NCBI GenBank assembly: GCA_026874595.1 | Contig: CM049316.1 | Location: 21,165,839-21,229,838 of the forward strand | DNA length: 64,000 nt | Origin: Sipunculus nudus | Taxonomy: Eukaryota > Annelida > Sipuncula > Golfingiida > Sipunculidae | Direction: 5' to 3' | Part shown: positions 1-9,071 of the stretch, one piece after another | Layout: every line of letters begins with the position of its first letter | Position numbering within the stretch: position 1 is the stretch's first letter | Made by a program: the position numbers and the translations under genes | The notes under the pieces: generated by a model | What the model was told of the DNA's origin: nothing | The model's input: only the letters and a program-made list of their open reading frames with translations | Databases searched by the model: none

Positions 1-217
1 GGGCGCTGCCTCATACAGCACTGGTCAACACAACAAAATAGCCCTTTGCCGGACAACGGTCTACATGACATTTACGAAATACCTGCTACAATTTTAGGAA
101 AAATATGCCTCCAACGTTCCACGAGTAACATTTACGATATCTTCACCAAAGATTTAAATGTGTCCACAACCCTACTATATAAACAGGCCGGCTCTATAAT
201 ACTATCAGTTGAGAGCG

Positions 218-465
218 CTCTATGGGCGCTTTTGGGTCCCAGACGGCTCCCCTGTGTCTGTGACGTCACACTTTCCATCAGCCAATCAAATCAAGGAACA
301 GTACCTATTCATGATAACATAAGAAACTTACGTACACAAAGCATGTAGTCCCTGTGGCGCAACGGTTAGCGCGTCCGGCTGTTAATCGGAAGGTTGGTGG
401 TTCGAGCCCACCCAGGGACGTTATACCTCTATGGGCGCTTTTGGCTCCCAGACGGCTCCCCTGTG
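218..465. repeat. tRNA-bearing insertion flanked by a 39-base duplication
   Basis: The 39 bases at 218-256 are repeated at 427-465 with one mismatch, while the matching part of the right arm (about 2858-2898) has them only once. Between the copies lies a 170-base segment containing the tRNA-Asn gene and 91 bases upstream. That upstream stretch is nearly identical to the flank of the Lys-anticodon tRNA (from about 4326). The segment was therefore inserted into, or recombined into, the left arm after the inverted repeat formed. Confidence 0.75.
348..420 (+). tRNA. tRNA-Asn (GTT)
   Basis: A 73-base cloverleaf. The acceptor stem GTCCCTG pairs with CAGGGAC and the discriminator is G420. The D arm is GCGC/GCGC. 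The anticodon stem TCCGG pairs with TCGGA around loop CTGTTAA, with anticodon GTT at 381-383. The T arm is GGTGG/CCACC with the B box TTCGAGC. There is no encoded CCA and no intron. The sequence is of the eukaryotic nuclear type, which argues that this part of the window is host DNA or a virus-captured host tRNA. Confidence 0.93.
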
Positions 466-696
466 GGGGATGGGGGGATTTGAGGGGGGGAGGGGGCGGC
501 CCCTCCCTCTGCCTTATGTCAAGAAGTAGTAGAGTTGTGGCCTGTGGCCACCAGGGGTCGGTTGTGTGGTTCAAGTCAGAAGTAGACCAGTTGTAGGTTT
601 GGGGATCGCCGGCGGGGGGGGGGGAAGAAGAGTCGGTAGGATGTGAAAGGTCGATTGGGGTCGCCGAGGTCGGATGTGAAAGGTCAGTATGCTCAA

Positions 697-900
697 CCAT
701 GGGGGGAACAGGGGAGTTCTGTGTCGGATCGGCCGGGGGGGGGGTACAGGGTAGTCATGGGTGGGATCGCCCAGGGGGGGGGGTGGTACAGGGTAGTCAT
801 GGGTGGGATCGCTCAGGGGGGGTACAGGGGAGTCGTGGGTGGGATCGCCCAGGGGGGGGGGGGGACAGGGGAGTCCTGGTTGGGATCGGAGATGCATGAG
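697..900. repeat. G-rich short tandem repeats, left arm
   Basis: About five degenerate copies of a 35-45-base unit with the theme 'gggtacaggggagtcgtgggtggg' plus runs of 7-12 G. The right arm carries the complementary C-rich version at about 2515-2690 with fewer and better conserved copies. This is subterminal repeat material of the foldback element. The G runs could form quadruplexes. Confidence 0.7.
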
Positions 901-1039
901 AATGGTTAAAGAGTGTTCATCGGATATCATCGGTACTGGAAAAGCCACAGGTGTGCAACGCATGTCAAAGCACTATGGGATCGTTCAGATCCCCACAGAG
1001 GGTCTCTGCTTGGACCGAGGCCCCTATAGAAATTTCTCC

Positions 1040-2390
1040 ACAAGGGTCGTGGTGGGGGCTTCGCCCCCGGGGATAATACTTTATGGGGGATCGATCCCTA
1101 CAAAGAATATACACAGGGGGCGAGGCCCCCATAAGGAATTACATGGAAGGCCAGTGGTGGGGGCCTCGCCCCCAGGGGATAATACTTTATGTGGGATCGA
1201 TCCCTACAAAGAATATACACAGGGGGCGAGGCCCCCATAAGGAATTACATGGAAGACCCGTGGTGGGGGCCTCGCCCCCAGGGGATAATACTTTATGTGG
1301 GATCGATCCCTACAAAGAATATACACAGGGGGCGAGGCCCCCATAAGGAATTACATGGAAGGCCCGTGGTGGGGGCCTCGCCCCCGGAATAATATTTTAT
1401 GGGGGATCGATCCCTAAAAAGAATATACACTGGGGGCGAGGCCCCCATAAGGAACTATATGGAAGACCCGTGGTGGGGGCCTCGCCCCCCGGAGATAATA
1501 CTTTATGTGGGATCGATCCCTACAAAGAATATACACAGGGGGCGAGGCCCCCATAAGGAATTACATGGAAGGCCCGTTGTGGGGGCCTCGCCCCAGGGGA
1601 TAATACTTTATGTGGGATCGATCCCTACAAATAATATACCCCGGGGGCGAGGCCCCCATAAGGATTTACATGGAGGGCCCGTGGTGGGGGCCTCGCCCCC
1701 GGGAATATTCATTTTACGGATCGAGGCGCCGAAGGCGCCCCCCATACATACATCTGTGTATTGGCGCCTTCGGCGCCCCGATCCCCATACTGTATTCTCC
1801 CGGGGGCGAGGCCCCCACCACGATCCTTCCATATATTTCCTTATGGGGGCCTCGCCCCCTGTGTGTATTCTTTTTAGGGATCGATCCCCCATAAAGTATT
1901 ATCCCCTGGGGGCGAGGCCCCCACAACGGGCCTTCCATGTAATTCCTTATGGGGGCCTCGCCCCCTGTGTATATTCTTTGTAGGGATCGATCCCACATAA
2001 AGTATTATCCCCTGGGGGCGAGGCCCCCACCACGGGTCTTCCATATAGTTCCTTATGGGGGCCTCGCCCCCAGTGTATATTCTTTTTAGGGATCGATCCC
2101 CCATAAAATATTATTCCCGGGGGCGAGGCCCCCACCATGGGCCTTCCATGTAATTCCTTATGGGGGCCTCGCCCCCTGTGTATATTCTTTGTAGGGATCG
2201 ATCCCACATAAAGTATTATCCCCTTGGGGCGAGGCCCCCACCACGGGCCCTCCATGTAATTCCTTATGGGGGCCTGGCCCCCTGTATGTATTTTTTTTAG
2301 GGATCGATCCCCCATAAAGTATTATCCCCTGGGGGCGAGGCCCCCACCACGACCCCTGTGGAGAAGCCTCTATAGGGGCCTCGGCCCCAG
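1040..2390. repeat. 106-bp tandem repeats, inverted around position ~1751
   Basis: A unit of about 106 bases recurs six times in one orientation (the 12-base palindrome GGGATCGATCCC near 1087, 1193, 1299, 1403, 1509 and 1614). It recurs five times in the opposite orientation (near 1877, 1983, 2089, 2192 and 2302). Each unit also carries GGGGGCGAGGCCCCC-like and GGGGGCCTCGCCCCC-like blocks, so it can fold on itself. The array forms the inner part of the foldback element. Confidence 0.85.
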
Positions 2391-3698
2391 GGGAGACTCT
2401 GTGGTGATCGGAACGATCCCATTGTGCTTTGACATGCGGTGCACACCGTTGGCTTTCCCAGTACCGATGATACCCGACGATCACTCTTTAACCATTCACA
2501 TCCGTATACGAACCCACCTAGGACTCCCCTGTTCCCCCCCGGCGACCCCTGCTGACCTTTCACCTCCGACCCGATCCCACTCACAACTCCCCTGTTCCCC
2601 CCCGGCGAACCCTGCTGACCTTTCACCTTCGACCCGATCCCATCCAGAACTCCCCTGTTCCTCCCCGGCGACCCCTGCTGACCTTTCACATCCGACCTCG
2701 TCGACCCCAACCGACCTTTCACATCCAACCGACCTACAACCGGTCCACTTCTGACTTGAACCACACAACCGACCCCAGGCCCACAACTCTTTTACTTCTT
2801 GGCATAAGGCAGAGGGAGGGGCCGCCCCCTCCCCCCCTCAAGTCCCCCCCTCCCCCACAGGGGAGCCGTCTGGGACCCAAAAGCGCCCATAGAGCGCTCT
2901 CAACTGATAGTATAATAGACTCGGCCTGCTTATATAGTAGGGTTGTGGACACATTGAAAACTTTGGTGTGCGGCAGATTTTACGTTTGTGCAAGATGTAC
3001 GCGCAAACTGGAAAAGATATCGCAAATGTCACTTGTTGAACGCTTTAAGCATATTTTTCCGAAGATTTTAGCACATATTTCGTAAATGTTGTGTAGACCG
3101 TTGTCCGGCAAGTGGCCATTTTGTGTTGCTGACCAATATGTTGGCGTCAGTATCGCCACCTGCCGACGACCAGTGGAACTATATCAGATAGACAACAGAT
3201 TTATCAAGTTGAAGGAACACAAATGTAACAAACATGTTCCCAAGCTACTAACGTTCATGTATAAATCTCTTGTGTATCATACTATAATTCACGGGAATCT
3301 GTTTGTCTGTCTGTCTGTCCGGATTCTTTCGCACGCTAGGGATTGCACGGTCGTCAAACTTCGTGGGAGGGTGCATCTTGGTCCGTGGAAGAACGAGTTT
3401 ATATTTTTTAGGCGTTCGGTAAAGAAATGGCCTCAAAATCGATAAAATTATTCTGGGTTTAATACCTGCGGTGTGCCATGGCCATTCTCACATAGTGCTT
3501 CCTCATAATTTAAGAATTGTGTGCGTGCAGGTACAGATATGGGTATACTCTAGTTAATTCTAAAGAGTACATATGATTTGCCCTGTAACTTAATCTCTTC
3601 CAAATTATAGCAAATATATATTCATAAGTGTTCATGGATTCCGTAGTCCAGTACGGTGGTGTATATTTTAATACATTTGAAGTCAATGCCAACTGTGG

Positions 3699-3772
3699 GG
3701 CCGGTTAGCTCAGTTGGTTAGAGTGTTGTGCTGATAACGCAAAGGTCGCGGGTTCGACCCCCGTACTGGCCA
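3699..3772 (+). tRNA. tRNA-Ile (GAT)
   Basis: A 74-base cloverleaf. The acceptor stem GGCCGGT pairs with ACTGGCC with one G-T pair. The A box is TAGCTCAGTTGG. The anticodon loop CTGATAA gives anticodon GAT at 3733-3735. The B box is GGTTCGACCCC and the discriminator is A3772. The body is eukaryotic tRNA-Ile type; nuclear genomes mostly use AAT for this family, so GAT is a minority isodecoder. No intron. Confidence 0.9.
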
Positions 3773-4416
3773 CGTATTCATTTTGGTTTTAAGCCACATT
3801 CATCCATTTTTATTCTTTCATTTCCCACCCAGGTACACAGCAGTTTATCAAAGAAAGTAAACTATTTTCTGTTGTTTATACATATCGAACAAAATTGAAA
3901 TGGCCTTAGCAAACTGCAGGGACACATATACTTTAGTCTCACACGGGCATATGATGGCGCTCCTGCACCCAACAATATTGATTAAGATATAGACTGGTAC
4001 CCCGCTCTATTGTGGCACCGCTGCTCTAGGCCAATCATAGAGACGGGCGTACAACGCCATCTTTTGTACCCTTGGCAGACTGGTACCAACCCAAGTATAT
4101 ATTATATATGATTAAAAAATAAGCATTTTCGTTTGCTCAAATAAGTTACCAAAAGTTGGCCGTATATTAAATGTGACATTAATAATTAGATTAATAGTGA
4201 TTAATGATAAATCACTGCTCCGTACAGGTATCGTTTGTCATCAAGCTGCCAACTGTCTAGACCCCAAGTAAACAATTGAAGTAAACAATATGTATTACTG
4301 GGATTAAAGGCATTTATATAGGTCGTCTGTGACGTCACACTTTCCATCAGCCAATCAAATCAAGGAACAGTACCTGCTCATGATAAAATGAGAAACTCAC
4401 GTACACAAAGCATGTA

Positions 4417-4489
4417 GTCCCTGTGGCGCAATCGGTAGCGCTTCCGACTTTTAATCGGTAGGTTGGTGGTTCGAGCCCACCCAGGGACG
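4417..4489 (+). tRNA. Asn-bodied tRNA with Lys anticodon (TTT)
   Basis: Acceptor stem, T arm, variable loop and discriminator are the same as in the tRNA-Asn at 348-420. The anticodon loop is CTTTTAA, giving TTT at 4450-4452 (Lys). The stem TCCGA/TCGGT has a T-T mismatch at its outer pair. About 90 bases upstream are also shared with the Asn gene (from the TGACGTCA box at about 4330), so the two are duplicates. It is either a functional anticodon-shifted gene or a decaying copy. Confidence 0.75.
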
Positions 4490-4958
4490 TTATACATGTT
4501 TTTATATCCCCTATACCATCCATACAGCGGCCCCTGTTGGTCATCTTGTACAACATATTTTGTACGAATTAGACCAATACGGTTTTATTCATTCATCACC
4601 ACTTGTTTTGTGCTTTTTCCGCTACAACAATCAGCCCTTCCAGTGCGCAGAAGGATAATTACAAAGTGCATGTTTATATATCGGTTATTGTTCGCCGTGT
4701 CCGGCTCCACAATATGATGTTGATCAGGATAATGTTCATTGTATCATGTACGACAAATGGAACGGGAATGGGATGGGTTCCGATCGGACACATATTATGT
4801 TCATTGGCGTGTAATGTCATTTAAACAGCGCAAGCTATTGAACGCACCCTCACACCCTTCCCCACACACACACAAACACATTCAGGTAGGCATGTTACAG
4901 TGAATCGGTGAATCAATCAGTGACATCACAATAAACAAAACGGAGATGAAACTTACAT

Positions 4959-4964
4959 TTTATT
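4959..4964 (-). terminator. Poly(A) signal for the helicase gene
   Basis: AATAAA on the minus strand, about 30 bases past the helicase stop codon. Confidence 0.5.
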
Positions 4965-4991
4965 CGACAATAAACACATCATACATAATTA

Positions 4992-7331
4992 CTAAACTGC
5001 ATGAGTTGTGTTGGGGTGTAAAAGTATATACAGCAATCCCAGATGAGGGAAAAAAGCGCAACGACGGCGGATCATGTTACACGACACATAAAGTTCACGG
5101 CTGGCACGGGAGATAGCGACGTAAGGTGTCCTGAGGTCTCCGCACATGCCGTCACTTACAGAGACGGCCACCCGCTGGTATGTGTGACCTTGAGATTTGG
5201 TTACAGTCACGGCCGTCTGCGAAACCATGGGGACGCGGAATGACGAGTGCAATGCGAAACGGGGCACGTCGATTTCTGGTTCTGTGATGTACTCTTCTGA
5301 TGACGGTAATGCGAGGCCGACCCAACCCGTCTCTTCGGAACACACCACCGCGCACCGCAGCTCGAACTTGTCGCCTGAGGAACGAACGGCTTTTACGAAA
5401 CGGGGCAGGGTCGACTTTTCGTAAGGCTGGTAATTAAGGGCGTCGAACGGAGAATCGGCGGGTATGGTCCTGCTCCCGAGCACGGTGACTACTTCGGCTG
5501 TATCTAATACCTGGTTCGGTATCACGTACCGCTGGTCGACAGCTCCCAGGCCTTTGTCCGCCGAGCCTTCCGGTTCTGTGAGGCACGTTAGACCCAGGTG
5601 CACCTCACATTCGGAGATGTCAGGGTATTCGTCAGCGGCACGCATGTATGTTGTGCTGAGATCGGACACCAGCGTGTTCAGGTAGTCAAAATCCATGGCA
5701 GGGTCGGGAGCATCTGCAGAAGCATCTACGTCGAAACGGCTAATGGTTTCGTCAACACATTCACCTTCTTGCCCGAGTGAGTGTTTGGCCATGAATCGGT
5801 CAGCCACCCCCTTGTCGGACAGCAGGCTGTACAGGGCCTCGTACGCTCCTTGCAGGATGGCACAAACGAACGGTGTGTGGGCAGGGAGGAAGGACAGGCA
5901 CATCCTGGGTAGCGCCGTTCTCATCAGCAAGCGGAAAGGTCCCTTGAACCCTGTCAGCACGAACTGACATGCCCGCCGACATACAGCGGGCTTGCCGACC
6001 GGCAGGGTGTGCTTACACATGAGAACTCGGTATCTTTGAGGGAACAAGGGGTCTGTCTGTCTCGCGTCCGGACGGGGGGTTTCCTTTTCCCGTACTTTGT
6101 GGCCGTTTACCGGGCCTTGGCTGTCCGTGAAGTTTTCTGGTGCCGGGTCGTCCGTGATTTCCCAAGTGTCCTTTGTCGCCTTTGGCCGCAGTATGTGGTT
6201 GTCTTCTCTCTTCCTGTCGGGTGGAGGGTAGTATTCGCCTTCTGGCTCGTACACTTTTCCACCCGCGAAATAATGCACAGACTCACTCGTGTACTCGAAC
6301 CCAAACAGGTTCGGGGCGTGTGTGTATAGTGAGTCTATGAACGAATCGAGTGAGGTTAACACCAGCCCCGTTTCGGTAACCATCGGGGCCATTTGGTGAT
6401 CGGACCCCCAGTTCAGACCGACTGACGCGGAGCTGTTTTCCTTGTCTCCCGGAGGCTGTGCTCGCGAGTTAGGTAGGGCTCGTTTTGCCCACGCGTCACG
6501 AAACATGTCGTCCACCCTCCGGTTATCCTGCTTCTCACGTAACGGTCGTCGACGTTTCCTGCCCGGCATCCGCTGTTCTCTGAACTGCGCCTGCAAAACG
6601 GACAGGTACGCGATCGCGTCGTGGACGTTCAGGAAAACCCATATGCCCAAATCGGCGGATTCCATAGTTTGTTTGCAACGTTTGTCATACTCTGCGACTT
6701 CGTCGTTACTGGCGAATATTCTGATGCAGCCTGTGAGGTCTGTCGCGGTGCCGTCCGCGGTTGTGTCCAGGCTCATTGGTTCCTCTACCACGTGGGACGG
6801 CACCACGTGTTTGTCCAACAGACGGATGGTGTCGGGGTCCCTTATGCCGTAGTGAAGGTCGTAAAGGAGTTCGCTTATTTCCAAGTGGCACCTTTTGTTG
6901 ACGTGCATCACGACGGTGTGATTTGGTTCGTACACGCCGGTGGCCTTGGCGATGATAGGGACGTTGCAAACATGCTGCAGCATGCTGACGGCCGGCACTC
7001 GGTTCGCCACGGGTCCCATACCGTCTGACCGTATAGCCGTCGACTGGCTTTCTGAACCCAGTAAAATGAAAACCAGAGGTTTCTCGTGGTAGATCCCAAG
7101 ACGGCACGCCGCGTACCGATACAAGAAAGCGTATGTATATAAGTTGTAGCTGCTGGCCATCCCCGCCTCGTCCACTAGCACGACGTTACTGCTGCATATT
7201 TGAGGGAAATCAAACCGGAAACTAGACTGTAACCATGGCATGTCCACCCGTTTCAACCCCATGTTCGCCATGCATGTGAAGTCCCTGTGTTGTTGAACCT
7301 TCTTGTTACACCGCCCCCTGCGTAGCGCCAC
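4992..7331 (-). CDS. SF1 helicase, UL5-like, C-terminal part (frame-shifted from N-terminal part)
   Basis: This frame holds most of a superfamily 1 DNA helicase of the herpesvirus helicase-primase type. Near its start is motif II (VVLVDEAGMAS), followed by motif III (FILLGSESQS). Near the C-terminus are motif V (TKSQGHTYQRV) and motif VI (YVAISRAS). The middle, about residues 240-430 of this frame, is a poorly conserved insert. The frame has no ATG of its own: motif I is encoded upstream in another frame and the two frames overlap at 7306-7331. A one-base difference in the C5 run at 7314-7318 is the simplest cause. The enzyme would unwind DNA at the fork with a primase partner. Together the pieces make about 1060 residues, longer than the roughly 880 of HSV UL5. 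Confidence 0.85.
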   Translation of the reverse strand: MALRRGRCNKKVQQHRDFTCMANMGLKRVDMPWLQSSFRFDFPQICSSNVVLVDEAGMASSYNLYTYAFLYRYAACRLGIYHEKPLVFILLGSESQSTAIRSDGMGPVANRVPAVSMLQHVCNVPIIAKATGVYEPNHTVVMHVNKRCHLEISELLYDLHYGIRDPDTIRLLDKHVVPSHVVEEPMSLDTTADGTATDLTGCIRIFASNDEVAEYDKRCKQTMESADLGIWVFLNVHDAIAYLSVLQAQFREQRMPGRKRRRPLREKQDNRRVDDMFRDAWAKRALPNSRAQPPGDKENSSASVGLNWGSDHQMAPMVTETGLVLTSLDSFIDSLYTHAPNLFGFEYTSESVHYFAGGKVYEPEGEYYPPPDRKREDNHILRPKATKDTWEITDDPAPENFTDSQGPVNGHKVREKETPRPDARQTDPLFPQRYRVLMCKHTLPVGKPAVCRRACQFVLTGFKGPFRLLMRTALPRMCLSFLPAHTPFVCAILQGAYEALYSLLSDKGVADRFMAKHSLGQEGECVDETISRFDVDASADAPDPAMDFDYLNTLVSDLSTTYMRAADEYPDISECEVHLGLTCLTEPEGSADKGLGAVDQRYVIPNQVLDTAEVVTVLGSRTIPADSPFDALNYQPYEKSTLPRFVKAVRSSGDKFELRCAVVCSEETGWVGLALPSSEEYITEPEIDVPRFALHSSFRVPMVSQTAVTVTKSQGHTYQRVAVSVSDGMCGDLRTPYVAISRASRELYVSCNMIRRRCAFFPHLGLLYILLHPNTTHAV

Positions 7332-8172
7332 TGCGAGGAGGTTGACTGGACGACACCTGACCGGCCAATTTTACCGCGGGATCGAAGCCGGGACGCATGC
7401 GGGACCGTGGCTGTATTATTTTCCTGCCTTTGACGTACGATACCTTGTTCCCGTGCCGGGCCACAGTGTCGTCTTCCCTTTCAAATGCCTCGGCGTAGCG
7501 AGCCCATTCCGTACCCAGCGCCGTTTCTATCCTTTTGAGTTTCATTTTAAGGTTGTCGAACTGAGACCGGAAATTCCTGTGGTCTGTTAGTATCCCGTCC
7601 AGCTGGGCTTCTGCGAAGGAGGTAGGGTTCAAAGTCGAAGCCGGCTCGCGGGGTTCTGCTTCACGGCAGTTGTACATCAACTGCAGTTTCGCTAACGTCC
7701 CGACGCGCCCCACTTGGTGTGACTTCAGAGCGTTGTGGAGGTTGGTCACGGAGGCATTTCCGGCGGCGGTGCACACCATATGTGTGTTGGCGGTGAGGAT
7801 GTCCACCAGCGTGCTTTTACCCGCGCCGGCCGGGCCCGTCACGACGTAACAGCGGAAATGTACGGGCGTGAAAGAACCTGGCGTCGCCGGAACGGTAGGG
7901 TCCGCCGCCCGGCGCAGGATCTCCCATTTGCAACGTTCTGCTTCGTCGGGTATCAAGGCCTGGTTCGGGTCGAATATAGAACTGGGGAACGGCCATGTCA
8001 TCTGTTCCAGTTGATGGAGCCATTTTTCTGTCTCGTACGGCGGCGACGGGCGCTGCATCCACGTTGGCACGGGGACGCGGTGTTGCTCGGTGCGAATCGA
8101 CTCGGCCAAGTTGTCCGCTATACTTGTTGTTGTCAGAATGAGTCTCTCACGTTTATCTTCTGTCAAAGCCAT
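7306..8172 (-). CDS. SF1 helicase, UL5-like, N-terminal part
   Basis: This is the N-terminal 288 codons of the helicase, starting at an ATG at 8172. The Walker A motif GPAGAGKST lies at residues 113-121, followed by a motif Ia-like stretch. The residues after about 275 in this frame look unlike protein before the stop at 7306, while the coding sense resumes in the next frame. A TATA-like box lies at 8333-8347, about 160 bases upstream. The break could be an assembly error in a homopolymer, a real lesion in an old copy, or programmed frameshifting. No reconstruction is attempted here. Confidence 0.85.
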   Translation of the reverse strand: MALTEDKRERLILTTTSIADNLAESIRTEQHRVPVPTWMQRPSPPYETEKWLHQLEQMTWPFPSSIFDPNQALIPDEAERCKWEILRRAADPTVPATPGSFTPVHFRCYVVTGPAGAGKSTLVDILTANTHMVCTAAGNASVTNLHNALKSHQVGRVGTLAKLQLMYNCREAEPREPASTLNPTSFAEAQLDGILTDHRNFRSQFDNLKMKLKRIETALGTEWARYAEAFEREDDTVARHGNKVSYVKGRKIIQPRSRMRPGFDPAVKLAGQVSSSQPPRSGATQGAV

Positions 8173-8332
8173 CTGTCAAAGATGTCTGTTCGTGTACAAT
8201 ATGCGCAGGAGGGAGCTCAAAATAAAATGTTAGGATGGCGTGCCCTTAGTCAGGTCAGACTGCTTAAAAGTGGTGCACTGACTCACCTCGAGGCGGGAGC
8301 ATGACTGATTAGGGTAATCGGGAGCCCCTGTG

Positions 8333-8347
8333 TTATATATGTTATAT
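8333..8347 (-). promoter_or_regulatory. TATA-type promoter of the helicase gene
   Basis: The minus strand reads TGTATATAACATATATAA-like sequence upstream of the helicase start codon at 8172. There is no plus-strand gene it could serve. Confidence 0.45.
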
Positions 8348-8375
8348 ACAGTCATGTGACATATGCGCGCGCCAT

Positions 8376-9071
8376 TCAAAAACTGGATGCGGCTGGGGGC
8401 TTCAACATCTTATCCAATAACTTCAGCCTATCTGTCACAACCTTTGACAGTGCTGGCTCTTTTTCAGCGGAGGGTTCCCGTTCGGCCTCTACGGTGTCTG
8501 CTGGTTTACCGCGTGGTTTATCCCTGCCGGTTTGGCCACCCTCTGTATGGGTGTCAGATGTGACAGCGGAGGAGACCTGTGGTTCACCTGACGCAACGTC
8601 ACCTCTGTCACGTCTGTTTTGCTCTACGACATCTGCGATACCCCGAACAAGCTCTTGCAATAACGCGCGACTGTCACGGCCGTCTTTTTGGTCACCCACC
8701 GTAGTCTCAATAGACGGGGGATGGGCAGGAGCATGTGCTGCGGCTGGCTGAACGGAAGGTTGACTGGCTTGAAACGTGTGAGGTGGGTGGGCAGGGTGAA
8801 CGTTTGTGTGAACGTGTGTTGTCAGTTTTTCCACCGTCTCCTGCAGTGTTTTAACGGTGGACTCGAGCCCGGCAGGGGAAAAAACGGACGCTCTTTGCGT
8901 TTCTGGGGATTTCAACATATCAAGCCCGGAGTGGCCACCAGTGTCCGACGTGCGTGCGTGGTTGTGATGCGCGGCTTCTTGTTCCGTTTTATCATCAGCT
9001 CTTGACGATGACCCTGTCCTTCTGTCCGCGATATGCTGTTTACCGTTATCACCGTAAAAATAATAATGCAC
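8376..9071 (-). CDS. Scaffold domain of the protease gene, C-terminal part in a shifted frame
   Basis: A low-complexity protein rich in Pro, His, Gln, Asp and Lys with a short coiled-coil-like stretch (LESTVKTLQETVEKLTTHV). It ends in a compact basic/hydrophobic tail (DRLKLLDKMLKPPAASSF). Herpesvirus scaffold proteins end in a short helix that binds the major capsid protein, and this tail fits that role. The frame has no ATG at its start. It opens right after the A6 run (T6 on the plus strand, 9101-9106) where the upstream protease frame loses its protein character. It is therefore best read as the end of the protease-scaffold gene, not as a separate gene. Confidence 0.6.
   Translation of the reverse strand: MHYYFYGDNGKQHIADRRTGSSSRADDKTEQEAAHHNHARTSDTGGHSGLDMLKSPETQRASVFSPAGLESTVKTLQETVEKLTTHVHTNVHPAHPPHTFQASQPSVQPAAAHAPAHPPSIETTVGDQKDGRDSRALLQELVRGIADVVEQNRRDRGDVASGEPQVSSAVTSDTHTEGGQTGRDKPRGKPADTVEAEREPSAEKEPALSKVVTDRLKLLDKMLKPPAASSF

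Larger units (their letters stand above)
18..3145. repeat. Foldback element: ~3.1-kb imperfect inverted repeat
   Basis: The left arm runs from about 18 and the right arm ends near 3145; each is the imperfect reverse complement of the other along its whole length. Examples are the stretch around 50-85 against 3080-3112, 190-256 against 2858-2945, 555-720 against 2640-2790, and 900-1095 against 2300-2505. The arms meet at a tight GC-rich palindrome (1725-1739 and 1763-1777, GGCGCCGAAGGCGCC type) separated by 23 bases. Short reading frames run through it, but they are repeat translations and none looks like a protein. The structure fits a foldback-type transposable element of the host. A viral inverted repeat or origin region is the alternative. 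The arms have diverged by point changes and indels, so it is not a recent assembly palindrome. Confidence 0.8.
3146..4950. other. Non-coding, AT-rich DNA around the tRNA genes
   Basis: Apart from two tRNA genes I see no protein-coding signal. It contains a short TGTC microsatellite near 3300-3318 and scattered AT-rich stretches (4085-4220). Base composition changes at about 4930-4960, where the dense, roughly 50% GC viral gene block begins. It looks like host intergenic DNA. Confidence 0.6.

Noticed and set aside
803-2315. Several overlapping reading frames with repeated protein motifs
   Set aside because: They are translations of the 106-bp repeat in both directions and show no protein character.
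1040-2390. CRISPR-like array
   Set aside because: The units are contiguous tandem repeats without unique spacers, and inverted around a centre; the context is eukaryotic or viral.
3086-3445. 119-codon plus-strand frame after the foldback element
   Set aside because: It starts inside the element's right end, covers a microsatellite, and has no domain or codon character of a gene.
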